Source: Alphaproteobacteria bacterium (lineage in GTDB: Bacteria > Pseudomonadota > Alphaproteobacteria > Micavibrionales > Micavibrionaceae). Taken from it: DNA of 64,000 nt. How positions within the stretch are numbered: the stretch's first letter is position 1; each line of letters opens with the position of its first letter. Below are positions 25,572 to 35,714 of this stretch, piece by piece. The stretch is from assembly GCA_030432025.1 (NCBI GenBank), contig JAUIIA010000001.1:124001-188000 (forward strand). The letters are read 5' to 3'. A model generated the notes under the pieces. The model had not been told where the DNA came from, searched no databases, and saw only the letters and a program-made list of their open reading frames with translations. The position numbers and the translations under genes are program-made.

Positions 25572-26741
25572 CTATCCTTTCAATTTTTCGAATGCCTGAT
25601 CCAGATCTGTTTTTAAATCATCAATGTCTTCCAGTCCGACCTGAAGACGGACAAGGAAGCCTTCCTCCGTCCACGGCACGGCGGAGCGTTGTTTCTTCAG
25701 ATATTGCGGCTGAAGCAGGCTCTCATAGCCACCCCAGCTGGACCCGATGCGGAACAGCTCCAGACTTTCAACAAAGGCTGCCACCTTTTCCTTCGGCGCG
25801 GGGTGCAACAAAATACTCACCAACCCGTTTGTGCCTTTGAAGTCACGCTTCCAGACATCATGCCCTTTATGCGTTTCCAGCGCGGGGTGATAAACCTTGT
25901 GCACATCACCGCGTGATTGCAGCCAATTGGCGATTTCCAATCCGCGCTCGCCAATTTCCTTCATGCGTAAATGCAGCGTCTTCAGACCGCGAAAACCTGC
26001 GTAGATTTCTTCCGATCCCGCACACACGCCGATATCCAGCGCGGCGGACTTTACGCGTTTATACACGTCTTCATTCGCGGCAACGACCGCACCGAGCATA
26101 CCGTCAGAGTGGCCGTTGATATATTTCGTGCATGACAAGAGGCTGAGATCGACACCATGATCGATCGGGTTGAACAGTACGCCGCTGGCCCAGGAATTAT
26201 CGAGCATCGTCGTAATACCCTTATCCTTCGCCACTTTCACGATCGCGGGAACATCCTGCACGCAGTATGTAGCTGAGCCGGGGCTTTCCAGATAGATAAC
26301 GCTGGTGTTGTCTTTAACCAGTTCCGCAATACCCGCACCGATATACGGGTCGTAATACTCGACCTCAACGCCCATGCGGCTTAATACGTCGTCGAGAAAA
26401 TCGCGGGTGCAAGGGTAGATGCTGTCGCAGACGAGAACATGGTCGCCACTACTGGTGCAGCCAAACAGCGCCGTACTTATTGCCGCAAGGCCGGAGGATG
26501 CAGGGATTGCGGCGTATCCGTTTTCCAGCTCACACAAAGCATCACAAAAGGATTGCGCGCTTGGCGTATTCAAACGGCCATAGCGATATTGGTGCGCGGG
26601 ATCCTCATACGCGGCCAGTGACGGGTACAGGATTGTCGAGGTGCGCGACGGCGGCATATTCACCAACCCGTAGAACTCGCTCGGGTCATAACCCGCATGC
26701 ATTACACGGGTGGTTTTCTTGTGGTCTTTATTCTTGCTCAT
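25572..26741 (-). CDS. metC: cystathionine beta-lyase
   Basis: This 389-residue PLP enzyme of the Cys/Met metabolism family cleaves cystathionine to homocysteine, pyruvate and ammonia. The PLP lysine is K206 in [12 protein letters not shown], with the DNSWASG segment just before it; tyrosines in YRYGR (about 52-56) contact the cofactor phosphate of the neighbouring subunit. The length and the tryptophan-containing WASG segment favour MetC over cystathionine gamma-synthase. The start overlaps the nitrilase gene stop by 4 bp. Confidence 0.92.
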   Translation of the reverse strand: MSKNKDHKKTTRVMHAGYDPSEFYGLVNMPPSRTSTILYPSLAAYEDPAHQYRYGRLNTPSAQSFCDALCELENGYAAIPASSGLAAISTALFGCTSSGDHVLVCDSIYPCTRDFLDDVLSRMGVEVEYYDPYIGAGIAELVKDNTSVIYLESPGSATYCVQDVPAIVKVAKDKGITTMLDNSWASGVLFNPIDHGVDLSLLSCTKYINGHSDGMLGAVVAANEDVYKRVKSAALDIGVCAGSEEIYAGFRGLKTLHLRMKEIGERGLEIANWLQSRGDVHKVYHPALETHKGHDVWKRDFKGTNGLVSILLHPAPKEKVAAFVESLELFRIGSSWGGYESLLQPQYLKKQRSAVPWTEEGFLVRLQVGLEDIDDLKTDLDQAFEKLKG

Positions 26742-27565
26742 GTGCCTAACTCGAAATTACGATCATGTTGCAGCGACGGGATAGCGCCGCGTGCCTTGGC
26801 GACCTCGTCCAAATCCAAATCTGCGGTGATTATACCAACGCCGTCGGGTTTTTCAGCCAAAATCTCGCCCCATGGGGCAATGATCATGGAATGCCCCCAT
26901 GTGCGGTATCCGTTTTCATGCTCGCCACTTTGACCAGCGGCCATGACAAAAGCGCCGTTTTCGATGGCACGAGCCCGTAGCAGGACTTCCCAATGCGCTT
27001 CGCCCGTCGGCACAGTAAAAGCAGCGGGAATGGTCAGGATATCCGCACCCTGTTGCGCCAATTGTCGATACAGCGCGCCGAAACGAAGGTCGTAGCAAAT
27101 ACTCAACCCAACCTTGGCCATGCCCGTATCGCTGATAACGGCTTTTTCGCCCGGTTGGATGGTTTTGCTTTCGCGGTAGCTTTCCCCGTTCGGCAAATCG
27201 ACGTCGAACATATGGATTTTGTCATAGGTCGCCGCAATCTCTCCCTTGTCGGAGATCACGAAGCTGCGATTAGCCAGACGCCCCTCCTCCAGCTTGATAC
27301 CCAGCGAACCGATTATAACCCACACTTCAAGCTCGGCTGCGAGTTTCTGAATAGCGGTCAGGACTTCGTGCCCTTCCTGCGGCTGTGCATCCTTGGGACG
27401 CAGATTAAGCGGGAAACGCATGAAGCAGGTATTTTCAGGCGTCAGGATCAGCTTTGCACCCTGCCCCGCTGCTTCGCGGATCAGCTGTTCCGTGACTTTC
27501 AGGTTTTCTTGAATATTCGGCTGGACATTCAACTGAACGCAAGCCGCTTTGACGATATTAGGCAT
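26738..27565 (-). CDS. carbon-nitrogen hydrolase (Nit family)
   Basis: I start this 275-residue enzyme at 27565 (MPNIVKAACVQLN), the normal family N-terminus; the frame upstream lies inside the glutaredoxin gene. The catalytic triad is visible as E in LTPENTCF, K in YDKIHMFDVDLP and C in SICYDLRFG. The Nit1/Nit2-type sequence suggests repair of deaminated glutathione or omega-amidase action. It overlaps the end of grxC by 8 bp; this pairing with glutaredoxin is common in alphaproteobacteria and fits a glutathione-linked role. Confidence 0.93.
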   Translation of the reverse strand: MPNIVKAACVQLNVQPNIQENLKVTEQLIREAAGQGAKLILTPENTCFMRFPLNLRPKDAQPQEGHEVLTAIQKLAAELEVWVIIGSLGIKLEEGRLANRSFVISDKGEIAATYDKIHMFDVDLPNGESYRESKTIQPGEKAVISDTGMAKVGLSICYDLRFGALYRQLAQQGADILTIPAAFTVPTGEAHWEVLLRARAIENGAFVMAAGQSGEHENGYRTWGHSMIIAPWGEILAEKPDGVGIITADLDLDEVAKARGAIPSLQHDRNFELGT

Positions 27566-27815
27566 TAAGGAGCGGGTCCAATTCGCCCTTGTCATCCAGC
27601 GCGTGAAGATCATCACAACCGCCGATATGCTTATCGTCGATGAAGATTTGCGGCACGGATTTTGGCCCGCCGGTACGCTCGATCATCTTTGCACGGGCTG
27701 CATCATCGCCCGTAATGTCATAGCCTTCGTAATCCACGCCCTTAGCATCCAACAATTCACGGGCTTTGCGGCAATAAGGACAGGTCGTCCAGTAATAAAT
27801 TTCAACTTTCGCCAT
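27558..27815 (-). CDS. grxC: glutaredoxin 3
   Basis: This 85-residue dithiol glutaredoxin carries the CPYC active site (C12 and C15) after a short first strand, the cis-proline segment SVPQIFIDDKHIGG and the GG-x-D-D glutathione-binding end. The ATG at 27815 is preceded by GAGGAGA-like purines and gives the standard family length. It is the first gene of the grxC-nit-metC-herA-like minus operon and diverges from the UbiH-like gene 55 bp away. Confidence 0.95.
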   Translation of the reverse strand: MAKVEIYYWTTCPYCRKARELLDAKGVDYEGYDITGDDAARAKMIERTGGPKSVPQIFIDDKHIGGCDDLHALDDKGELDPLLNA

Positions 27816-27870
27816 GGGCTTGTCTCCTCTATAGATTACGATACGTTTGTAACAAAGAAGGTAGCAAGCG

Positions 27871-29094
27871 ATGGGCACAAAGCAAACAGATATTGTGATT
27901 ATCGGCGCAGGCGCGGCAGGCGCGACTTTGGCGGTTCTGCTCGGTCAGGTCGGTTTTGACGTTGTGCTTGTTGACCCTTACCCGCCAAAAAGCTTCAAGC
28001 AAACTGAAACAACGGGCCGTACGGTCGCGCTGATCGGGTCTTCGGTTGAAATCCTGAAAGCCGCGGGTGTTTGGGATAAACTCGAAGGGCTGTCCTGCCC
28101 GATGCACACGATGAAGATCATCGATGTCAGCAAAGGTGACAAAGAGCCTGTCAGCATTGAATTCGATGCTATGGATGCAGGGCGTGACGAGTTCGGATAC
28201 AACATCCCCAACGCCCCTTTACGCGCGGCGCTGTTCGAGCGTGTGCAAAAGCTGAAAAACATTCAATTTAGAGAAGCCCGTTTCCATGATTACCGTGCCG
28301 ACGAGCATGGCGTTACGGTGCGCCTTGATAGCGGTGATGAAATACGGGCGCAGCTTTTGATCGGTGCGGACGGCAAGAATTCCGCAGTTCGCGAGTTTGC
28401 AGGCATTCAAACCCGCAACCATGATTACGGGCAAACCGCGATTACCTGCATCATCAATCACTCCAAATCGCATCAGAATATATCGACCGAGTGTCACACC
28501 CCCAACGGCCCTACGGCGACTGTACCGATGCCGGGCAACCAATCCTCCGTCGTGTGGGTTGAAACGCATGAGAAGGCCGAGGGGCTGCTGCACCTGAAGA
28601 AACATGAGTTCGAGCAAGCACTGCAGGCGCAAATCCATAATCTGTTGGGCGGACTAACACTTGAAAAAGGACCGGAGGGCTGGCCGTTGGACACGGTAAA
28701 AGCGCGCGACATCATCGCACCGCGCTTGGCGCTCGCCGCCGAAGCTGCTCACGCGTTACCGCCGATTACCGCGCAAGGGTTGAACCTGTCGCTTCGTGAT
28801 GTGGCAACACTGGCGGAAATCCTAACCGATAAAGCGCGACTGGGTGTTGATATCGGCAGCCAGCCGGTTTTGAACGCCTACAAAAAACGCCGTCATCTGG
28901 ATATTGATACCCGTGTGGCGGGTGTCGACATCCTGAACCGTTTTGTTGCCAATGATGTCGCGGCCATTAAGGGCGCGCGTCGTGCGGGGCTAAAGACCCT
29001 GGATAGTATTTATCCGCTAAAAATGCTGGCAATGCGGGTTGGGCTTTCGCCCAAGATCGACGAGAGCCGCCTTGCCCGTGGTGAAGCGCTTTAA
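27871..29094 (+). CDS. UbiH/UbiF/COQ6-family FAD-dependent hydroxylase
   Basis: This 407-residue flavoprotein probably hydroxylates a ubiquinone precursor ring. The FAD dinucleotide motif IIGAGAAGATLA (about 10-21), the second FAD motif LIGADGKNSAVR (about 160-171) and the third region AEAAHALPPITAQGLNLSLRD (about 290) are present. In the third motif the usual G-D before A-A-H is replaced by A-E, a small deviation. The reaction position on the ring cannot be assigned. The 3' end overlaps the convergent comF gene by 4 bp. Confidence 0.9.
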   Translation: MGTKQTDIVIIGAGAAGATLAVLLGQVGFDVVLVDPYPPKSFKQTETTGRTVALIGSSVEILKAAGVWDKLEGLSCPMHTMKIIDVSKGDKEPVSIEFDAMDAGRDEFGYNIPNAPLRAALFERVQKLKNIQFREARFHDYRADEHGVTVRLDSGDEIRAQLLIGADGKNSAVREFAGIQTRNHDYGQTAITCIINHSKSHQNISTECHTPNGPTATVPMPGNQSSVVWVETHEKAEGLLHLKKHEFEQALQAQIHNLLGGLTLEKGPEGWPLDTVKARDIIAPRLALAAEAAHALPPITAQGLNLSLRDVATLAEILTDKARLGVDIGSQPVLNAYKKRRHLDIDTRVAGVDILNRFVANDVAAIKGARRAGLKTLDSIYPLKMLAMRVGLSPKIDESRLARGEAL

Positions 29095-29846
29095 AAATCC
29101 AGATCGTCCCTGACTACGCGGGCGAGTGTAAGAATATCTACGCGCTTTGCTCCCGCCTTCATCAGTGTCTTTGCACATTCTTTCACGGTTGCCCCTGTCG
29201 TGTAGACATCATCGATCAGGATAATGGATTTGCCTTTGACGGCTTCTTCGCGCTTGGGATTTGCTACGAAAGCCTTCTTCACATTTTTGTGCCGCGCAGC
29301 GGCTTTCTTGTACCCCTGCACTTCGGTCGAGCGGATGCGCAGCAAGCCATCTACCATGGTCGGGACTTTTGTTTTTTTACTTAAAGCCTGTGCGATTAAC
29401 GCGGATTGATTATAGCGGCGTGACAGTAACCGCCAGCGATGCAACGGCACAGGAACAAGATAATCAGCTTGCGCCAGCATCTGCGCCCCCGCCTTTTCCA
29501 TCCATGGGACAAAGGCGAGCACTACATGGGTTTGATCGGCATGTTTAAAGCGCAGGATCATATCGCGGCTGGCATCGTCATATTTGAGCGCCGCCCTCGC
29601 GGTTTCAAATGGCGGCGTGCGGTCAAGGCAGGCCGTGCAAGTCAGCCCCTCAAAGCTTTCAAAATCAAAGGGAATACCGCACTTACCGCATTGCGGATCG
29701 GCAATAAAATTAAGCTGTGCCCAGGCTTGAGGCGTGATCATGCCCTGCTTATCGACAATATCGCCCGTGATAACGCATCTAGGCGGCAAAACGGTGTCAA
29801 CCGCTTGCTGGATAAGGGTTTGAACAGGTTTTAATGCCGCGTGCAT
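29091..29846 (-). CDS. comF: ComF-family phosphoribosyltransferase-like protein
   Basis: I start at 29846 (MHAALKPVQTLIQQ), the normal start for the family; a longer frame to 29915 is possible but adds nothing conserved. The 251-residue protein has an N-terminal cysteine cluster (CGKCG and CTACL, about 51-75) likely to bind zinc, and a C-terminal PRTase signature IILIDDVYTTGAT (about 208-220). ComF supports DNA uptake in naturally competent bacteria and is found in many others with unclear purpose. It diverges from the 884-residue gene at 29923. Confidence 0.93.
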   Translation of the reverse strand: MHAALKPVQTLIQQAVDTVLPPRCVITGDIVDKQGMITPQAWAQLNFIADPQCGKCGIPFDFESFEGLTCTACLDRTPPFETARAALKYDDASRDMILRFKHADQTHVVLAFVPWMEKAGAQMLAQADYLVPVPLHRWRLLSRRYNQSALIAQALSKKTKVPTMVDGLLRIRSTEVQGYKKAAARHKNVKKAFVANPKREEAVKGKSIILIDDVYTTGATVKECAKTLMKAGAKRVDILTLARVVRDDLDF

Positions 29847-29922
29847 AGGGTTTTTATAGGCGATTTCAGATAAATACGCTATAAGCTTTGAAATTTTTAT
29901 AGAAAAAACATACATTTACTCA

Positions 29923-32577
29923 ATGGGTAAGCATCTAGAAACTGAAGCCGAAAGCTATATTGATAAACGGAATCTCCTGCTCAAGGATATTGAGCCGGCG
30001 GTGATCCGCAAAGCGTGGTTTACACTCTCGCACTTGCTGCTGGAGGAAGGTTCGCACGTTATCGATATGGGCTGTGATGACGGTGCGATGACCTATGCCA
30101 TGGCGGCGATGAACCCGAAGGTCAAATTTACGGGTCTGGATAAAGCTAAACGACAGATCAACAAGGCAAAAGAGAAATACAAACTCTTTAACCTCGATTA
30201 CAAAGTCGGCGATGCATCACGAAGTATCTTCGAAGATGAATCCGTCGATGCCATCATCAATTCCTATATCCTGCACGAGATTTATTCAGCATCCCGTTAC
30301 AACGAACGGATTGTGTCCGAAGTCATCCGCACTCATTTCAAAGCGTTGAAAAAAGGCGGCATGATGTTCATCCGCGATTATGCGCGTCCGCCACCAGGTG
30401 AGTTTGTCCTGATGGAAATACCGGATGAGCCGAGCACGGGTAAGGCACTGACAAAGCTGTCCGACCCGGACTTGTTGATCTGGTATGCCGAGCATGCAAG
30501 ACCGAAACAGGATGCGGGTTGCGGTGGCTTTTTCCTCGAAGAATTGCCTGAGCGTTTTCCACGCACACGTTTATTCCGCCTGCCTTACAAATGGGCATAT
30601 GAATTCATTATGCGTAAAGACGAACGCGCGCAGTGGGAATCCGAACTGCCGATCGAATATACATTCTTTACGATGCGTGAATTCCGTAAGGAGCTGGGCG
30701 GTCTTGGCGCACGGGTGCAATATTCGGGTCCGTTTTATGATGACGATATCATCAATGAAAAATTCGAAGGCCGTTTCCGTTTGTACTCCGATGACGGCCT
30801 GCCGCTTGGTAACCCACCAACATGTTACATCGCCGTTGCCTATAAAATGGCAGAGCGTAAAAGTCTGGAAATCCAGGAACGCCGCCCGTCATTGACCGAT
30901 AGCGGCAACTTGAATATCAGAGCGATGCGTGACGAGAAAACGGGCAAAATCATGGATGTGGTCAGTCGCGATGCGGATGTCAGTGAAGTCATCCCGTACC
31001 GCGTTGATGAAGAAGGCCGTTTGAAAGTTTATCTGCATGACGGTATTGCCCGCTCCATCACCAATGCTGTACCGCGCGGCGGGATCAACATTGACGGCCG
31101 CAGATGGTCGGGACATATGATCGAACCAATCACGGTTGATGGTGAAGCGCTCTCCAAAATGGGGGAATACGACGTTAAGCACACAGTGCTGTTTGCCAGA
31201 GATTACCTGGGCGTAAAACCCGACGAGGGTTCGGTGCTTGAGCACGGGCCGGATTATTACCCCGCACCCGATTACATTGATGAGAAGATCAAAACCTTCT
31301 ACGTGAAAGTTAAGCAAGCCAAGGGACAGATACAGCCGAAATTCGTCGTCGGTGTTGAAAAGTTTCAGGCTAAAGGCGTTGTGCGTGAAATGGACGCACA
31401 GCAGATCCTGAATGCCATTACCACGGGCATGATCCCGAATGCGCGGCTGGAATTACAACTGCTATCCCTCTTTCAGCATTTGAATTTGAGAGCCGAGACG
31501 TGGTCTGACAAGGCGTTGAACCTGCAAGTATCCAAGATCAACAACAAGGCCGATATCAAAAAGCTGATGGCAGAAATGGCGGGTGAGGATATCCGCTTCA
31601 AGGAAATCAAAGGCACGACCGGACAGCTGAGGGCCGTGCATTCCACGTTCGTTGAGGAAGGACAAAGCCGTGGTGCAATGTCGGGACTGACGGCAGAGAA
31701 TGTCGACTTCATCGTGCATGACGGCAAGACGATTAACACCGCGGTTGTGTTGCCGCTGACCAAGGATGAAAAAGCCGTTGTGCATGCGGGCTTTCTGGCC
31801 GAGCACCTGCCTGTGCCGCAACGCCATGAAGGTAACGGCCTGACTGTACGCGCACCGAGTTTTAATGTGCCGCCGGAAGTGACCAATTTCAAACTGCTGC
31901 GCAAATTCCTGGCGGAAAAGTTCGGTGTTACGCCAAACAAGATTATCAAGATGGGCGAGAGCTACTTCACCCATGTCGGTCTGACACCGCACCGTATCCA
32001 CCCTTATGTCGTTGCCGCACCAGCCGAAGCAATGAAGGGGCCGGACACGAAGTTCCTGCCTTTCTATCAATTGATGCTGCTGCAACGTTTCATTTCCAAA
32101 GAACCGCATTTCATGCTGGCGATCGCACGGGCATACCGTTACTTCAATGATGAGCTGAAGCTGGATGCCAAGCGGCAGGTGAAGGAAATCCTCAAGCAAC
32201 GTTTTGAAGGGTATCAACCTGACTGGTCCATCCCATTGAACTACGAGTCCATCGAAGTTTTGAAAAAGCAGAGTATGGAGAAGAAACAAATCCAGATGGA
32301 TATGCTGAACCATACACACGAAGAAGACATAGAAGTAAAGGTCAAGCGCAAGCTTGGCGAACAAGAGCGCAAAGCTTTCCACCAGCAATTAAAAGATGGC
32401 GACATCAAGCCTACGGAAAGCAAACCGAAGGCCGAAGACCCAGCGTATGAAGAAATAGATTATTCCGAAGAAGATGTAACACCGGAACAGGAGGAAGCGT
32501 TCGAAGCCGAACTTGAAGCCTTCATGGATACGGTGGAAAAAGAACTGGACGACATTCCCCGACCGGAAAAATGGTAA
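29923..32577 (+). CDS. 884-residue protein with N-terminal SAM methyltransferase domain
   Basis: The N-terminal 250 residues form a class I methyltransferase: motif I is VIDMGCDDGAM (46-56), followed by FTGLDKAK as the acidic strand and a DAIINSYILHEI region. The remaining 630 residues are not recognised. A middle part (about 320-520) looks beta-rich and might be a degenerate Nudix-like fold, but no Nudix box is present. The C-terminus is highly charged (many E/D in 835-884). The gene ends overlapping the NDUFAF5-like methyltransferase by 7 bp, so the two are coupled. Substrate unknown. Confidence 0.85.
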   Translation: MGKHLETEAESYIDKRNLLLKDIEPAVIRKAWFTLSHLLLEEGSHVIDMGCDDGAMTYAMAAMNPKVKFTGLDKAKRQINKAKEKYKLFNLDYKVGDASRSIFEDESVDAIINSYILHEIYSASRYNERIVSEVIRTHFKALKKGGMMFIRDYARPPPGEFVLMEIPDEPSTGKALTKLSDPDLLIWYAEHARPKQDAGCGGFFLEELPERFPRTRLFRLPYKWAYEFIMRKDERAQWESELPIEYTFFTMREFRKELGGLGARVQYSGPFYDDDIINEKFEGRFRLYSDDGLPLGNPPTCYIAVAYKMAERKSLEIQERRPSLTDSGNLNIRAMRDEKTGKIMDVVSRDADVSEVIPYRVDEEGRLKVYLHDGIARSITNAVPRGGINIDGRRWSGHMIEPITVDGEALSKMGEYDVKHTVLFARDYLGVKPDEGSVLEHGPDYYPAPDYIDEKIKTFYVKVKQAKGQIQPKFVVGVEKFQAKGVVREMDAQQILNAITTGMIPNARLELQLLSLFQHLNLRAETWSDKALNLQVSKINNKADIKKLMAEMAGEDIRFKEIKGTTGQLRAVHSTFVEEGQSRGAMSGLTAENVDFIVHDGKTINTAVVLPLTKDEKAVVHAGFLAEHLPVPQRHEGNGLTVRAPSFNVPPEVTNFKLLRKFLAEKFGVTPNKIIKMGESYFTHVGLTPHRIHPYVVAAPAEAMKGPDTKFLPFYQLMLLQRFISKEPHFMLAIARAYRYFNDELKLDAKRQVKEILKQRFEGYQPDWSIPLNYESIEVLKKQSMEKKQIQMDMLNHTHEEDIEVKVKRKLGEQERKAFHQQLKDGDIKPTESKPKAEDPAYEEIDYSEEDVTPEQEEAFEAELEAFMDTVEKELDDIPRPEKW

Positions 32578-33389
32578 AACCATCCACCAACACTGATCCT
32601 GTAAAAGTTTTCGACCCCGATGCCCGAAAGCGTGTACTGAAACGTGCGAGCAGTGTGGACGTAGAGTTCAGTTTTCTTCGCAAACATGCGGCGGAAAATA
32701 TCGAAGACAGACGCAGCGACATCAAGCGTACCTTCAAGGATATGTTAGCGCTGCAGCCCGCACATTGGGATAACGAGATAGAGGCTTTGGACGCGAAGGC
32801 AGAGGATTATGACCTGATCACTTCTGTCCTTGATCTGCATGCTGTGAATGACCTGCCGGGTCTGTTGGTGCAGATACGTCAGGCTTTAAAACCGGATGGA
32901 CTGTTTTTGGCCGCGATGTTCGGGGGTGAAACCCTACACCAGTTGCGTGCTTCTTTAATGCAGACGGAGATTGAGTTGAAAGGCGGTGTTTCGCCGCGTG
33001 TCTTTCCGATGGCGGACAAACAACAGATGGGCGCGTTACTGCAACGTGCGGGCTTTGCCTTACCCGTTATTGATTCCGAAATCGTCACCGTCACCTACGA
33101 CAATATGTTCAAGTTGCTACATGATTTGCGTGGCATGGGTGAAACGAATATCATTACTGAGCGCAGCCGCGTTAACCCCGGCAAAGCATTCTTCATGAAG
33201 GCGGCAGAATATTATGCGCAAAACTTTGCCGATGCTGACGGGCGTATCGAAGCCAGTTTCGAGATCATATACCTCATTGGCTGGGCACCGGATGAGAGCC
33301 AACAAAAACCTTTGAAACCCGGAAGCGCCGAGAAGCGTTTGTCAGATGCGCTCAACACCGATGAAATCAAAACAGGAGATAAACCATGA
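32571..33389 (+). CDS. NDUFAF5/BioC-like methyltransferase-family protein
   Basis: This 272-residue protein aligns with the alphaproteobacterial relatives of NDUFAF5, a complex I assembly factor that hydroxylates an arginine. Signatures are FDPDARKRVLKRA at the start, the ALKPDGLFLAAMFGGETL segment (about 104-121) and LRGMGETN (about 183-190). The N-terminal motif I glycine-rich loop is poorly conserved, as in other members. It overlaps its neighbours on both sides (7 and 4 bp), giving an operon with the 884-residue gene and gloB. Confidence 0.85.
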   Translation: MVKPSTNTDPVKVFDPDARKRVLKRASSVDVEFSFLRKHAAENIEDRRSDIKRTFKDMLALQPAHWDNEIEALDAKAEDYDLITSVLDLHAVNDLPGLLVQIRQALKPDGLFLAAMFGGETLHQLRASLMQTEIELKGGVSPRVFPMADKQQMGALLQRAGFALPVIDSEIVTVTYDNMFKLLHDLRGMGETNIITERSRVNPGKAFFMKAAEYYAQNFADADGRIEASFEIIYLIGWAPDESQQKPLKPGSAEKRLSDALNTDEIKTGDKP

Positions 33390-34105
33390 TCAACGTCACG
33401 CTCATCCCCGTCTTGAATGATAATTACGCCTATGTGCTGGAAAGCGATAACGGAGATGTCGGGGTTGTCGACCCCGGCGAGGCGGCTCCGGTGATCGAGT
33501 ATCTGGAAAGCAAGGGCCTTAAACCGAACGTTATCTTCGCTACCCACCACCATGGTGATCACATCGCGGGCATTCCGCAAATGCTGGAATGGCATAGATG
33601 CAAAGTTGCCGGTCCATCAAAAGAAATGGGCCGTATCGAGAATATGGACATCCTGCTGGATGAATTTTCGGCCGAGACATTCGGCGGTGAACCCTACGAT
33701 GTGCTAGAGACCCCCGGACACACAAAGGGGCATATCAGCATTCATTTCCCCGAGAGCAAGCTACTGTTCGTCGGCGATACTTTATTTGTGATGGGCTGCG
33801 GCCGTTTGTTTGAAGGCACGCCCGAGCAAATGTGGGAATCATTTGAGAAAATCACCGCCCTGCCCGACGATACGCAAATCTATTGTGGTCATGAATACAC
33901 CTTAAGTAACGCTGAATTCTGCCTGAAGGTCGAACCGGAAAACGACAACCTCAAAACCCGTTACGAGGATGTCAAAACGTTACGCGAGCAGAACAAACCG
34001 ACGATCCCGACAACATTGGGCGAAGAGAAAAAGACCAACGTCTTTTTACGCGCAGGCAACGCCGAAAAGTTCGGCGAATACAGATTAATAAAAGATAGAG
34101 GCTAG
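33386..34105 (+). CDS. gloB: hydroxyacylglutathione hydrolase (glyoxalase II)
   Basis: This 239-residue metallo-beta-lactamase-fold enzyme hydrolyses S-lactoylglutathione in methylglyoxal detoxification. The metal motif THHHGDH (53-59), a further histidine in ETPGHTKGH, the bridging aspartate in VGDTLF and the C-terminal CGHEYTLSNAEF segment that binds glutathione are all present. The last feature separates true GloB from other hydrolases of the fold. The start overlaps the previous gene by 4 bp and the stop is 1 bp from a convergent gene. Confidence 0.95.
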   Translation: MINVTLIPVLNDNYAYVLESDNGDVGVVDPGEAAPVIEYLESKGLKPNVIFATHHHGDHIAGIPQMLEWHRCKVAGPSKEMGRIENMDILLDEFSAETFGGEPYDVLETPGHTKGHISIHFPESKLLFVGDTLFVMGCGRLFEGTPEQMWESFEKITALPDDTQIYCGHEYTLSNAEFCLKVEPENDNLKTRYEDVKTLREQNKPTIPTTLGEEKKTNVFLRAGNAEKFGEYRLIKDRG

Positions 34106-34106
34106 A

Positions 34107-34493
34107 TTAGTTCTCGCCGCCGGCGGCTTTTTTGCCGTCCTTCGGAGCCTTGTCATTTGCGCTTTCTGCTTTTTTATCGTCAGATTTTTTCGCATCAGGC
34201 TTTTTGGAATCGCTTTTCTTGGACGGTTTCTTGCCGCCATCGCGATTGTCTTTGTTCCGGCCCTTGTTCGCATTACGGTGCGGCGGAATAGGAATTGGCT
34301 TTTGCGCCATCTGGTCGCGTTCACTGATCGCAAGCTCAATTTCCAAACGGGAGGCCACCTTACGAAGCTCATGAATGGCTTCCTGCAGAGATTCACGCGC
34401 AGGGAGACTTTTTTCATCTTTGCGCCATGCCTCGTAAGATTGAACACAAGTTTCTGAACTTTTCTGAAGTCTTTCCTTGATCTCATCGGGCAT
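34107..34493 (-). CDS. hypothetical protein with lysine-rich tail
   Basis: The ribosome site AAGGAG at 6 bp decides for ATG 34493 (MPDEIKERL); an ATG two codons earlier touches that site. The 128-residue protein has a helical N-terminal half (about 1-60) and a low-complexity C-terminus made of K, D, A, S and P repeats such as KKSDSKKPDAKKSDDKK. The tail resembles nucleic-acid-binding disordered segments. No family recognised. It stands alone between gloB and guaC. Confidence 0.75.
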   Translation of the reverse strand: MPDEIKERLQKSSETCVQSYEAWRKDEKSLPARESLQEAIHELRKVASRLEIELAISERDQMAQKPIPIPPHRNANKGRNKDNRDGGKKPSKKSDSKKPDAKKSDDKKAESANDKAPKDGKKAAGGEN

Positions 34494-34596
34494 GGTCATC
34501 TCCTTTTTGTATTACAAGAATACTCAAAGTAACGATCCTAAAGAAACTGCGCAAGTATACTTTCAGAGTATGCCTAAGATTAAAAAAGGCGTGGAG

Positions 34597-35637
34597 CTAT
34601 TCATTACCGAAGACAGTGTTCAGTTGTTGAGAGACACGAATAAAGGTTGCGCATTTTGTGAGATCCTTCAATCGGCGCGCCCCGACATACGTACAAGTCG
34701 AACGAACGCCGCCAAGAATATCCTGCAAGGTCAATTCAACCGAACCACGATATGGAACGCGAACCGTTTTACCTTCGCTTGCACGGTATTCGGCAACACC
34801 GCCTTTATGTTTCTTCATCGCCGTATCGCTGCTCATACCATAGAACTGCACGAACTTCTGGCCGCCGTCCTCAACTATTTCCTGTTCGGCCTGATCGTGA
34901 CCAGCGAACATGCCGCCCGCCATAATGAAGTCCGCACCGGCGGCAAAACCTTTGGCGACATCACCCGGAACCGTGCAACCGCCATCACCACAAATAAGGC
35001 CGCCAAGACCGTGCGCGGCATCGGCGCATTCGATAATCGCGGAGAGTTGCGGATAGCCCACGCCCGTCATCTTACGTGTGGTGCAAACGCTGCCCGGGCC
35101 GATACCAACCTTAACGACGTCGGCACCATTCAGGATCAGTTGTTCGACCATTTCACCCGTGACAACGTTACCGGCCATAATGGTCAATTTCGGGTAAAGG
35201 TCGCGCATCTTCTTAACGTAGTCGACGAAATGTTCGCTATAGCCATTGGCAACATCGATACAGATTTTATCCGGCTTTCCGCCCGACTTGATGAACGCGG
35301 CCAGCTTTTCTTCGTCCGCCTTGACCATACCAATGGAATACCATGCATTTTTATGTGCAGGCTTTTTGTAGAATTTCTTAAGCTCGTCCAGCGGGTAATG
35401 TTTATGCAGGGCAACCGTCAGGCCATTGCCGTCTTTCTTGAAAGCATCCGCCATGGCGAATGTACCAACACCGTCCATGTTGGCCGCGATAATCGGCACA
35501 CCTTTGAATTTCTTACCACTCCATTTGAAGGTAAATTCGCGGTGAATGTCTACATCCTTACGGCTCCTGAGTGTCGAGCGTTTGGGGCGGATGAGAACGT
35601 CTTTAAAGTCGAGTTTGATTTCATTATCTATGCGCAT
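34597..35637 (-). CDS. guaC: GMP reductase
   Basis: This 346-residue TIM-barrel enzyme of the IMPDH/GMPR family converts GMP to IMP with NADPH. It lacks the CBS domains of IMP dehydrogenase and has the length of GuaC. The catalytic cysteine is C185 in [15 protein letters not shown], and the [19 protein letters not shown] phosphate loop follows. The N-terminus [17 protein letters not shown] is typical for GMP reductase. It is transcribed alone; a long plus-strand frame opposite it is an antisense shadow. Confidence 0.95.
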   Translation of the reverse strand: MRIDNEIKLDFKDVLIRPKRSTLRSRKDVDIHREFTFKWSGKKFKGVPIIAANMDGVGTFAMADAFKKDGNGLTVALHKHYPLDELKKFYKKPAHKNAWYSIGMVKADEEKLAAFIKSGGKPDKICIDVANGYSEHFVDYVKKMRDLYPKLTIMAGNVVTGEMVEQLILNGADVVKVGIGPGSVCTTRKMTGVGYPQLSAIIECADAAHGLGGLICGDGGCTVPGDVAKGFAAGADFIMAGGMFAGHDQAEQEIVEDGGQKFVQFYGMSSDTAMKKHKGGVAEYRASEGKTVRVPYRGSVELTLQDILGGVRSTCTYVGARRLKDLTKCATFIRVSQQLNTVFGNE

Positions 35638-35714
35638 GAATCAAATCATATGCGCGGCTGAAAATGATTGCAACGCGTTACGTATGCGGAACACACGAAA
35701 AGTTATCTGAAAAA

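Noticed and set aside
30900-31500. Nudix hydrolase domain in the middle of the 884-residue protein
   Set aside because: The region has a beta-rich look, but the G-x5-E-x7-R-E-U-x-E-E-x-G-U box is absent.
31462-32388. Minus-strand frame of 308 codons opposite the 884-residue gene
   Set aside because: Its composition looks like an antisense shadow (rich in H, L, R, Q), without motifs, while the plus-strand frame is continuous and coupled to its neighbour.
34477-35661. Long plus-strand frame of 394 codons opposite guaC
   Set aside because: It is antisense to a fully recognisable GMP reductase and has no similarity to a known family.
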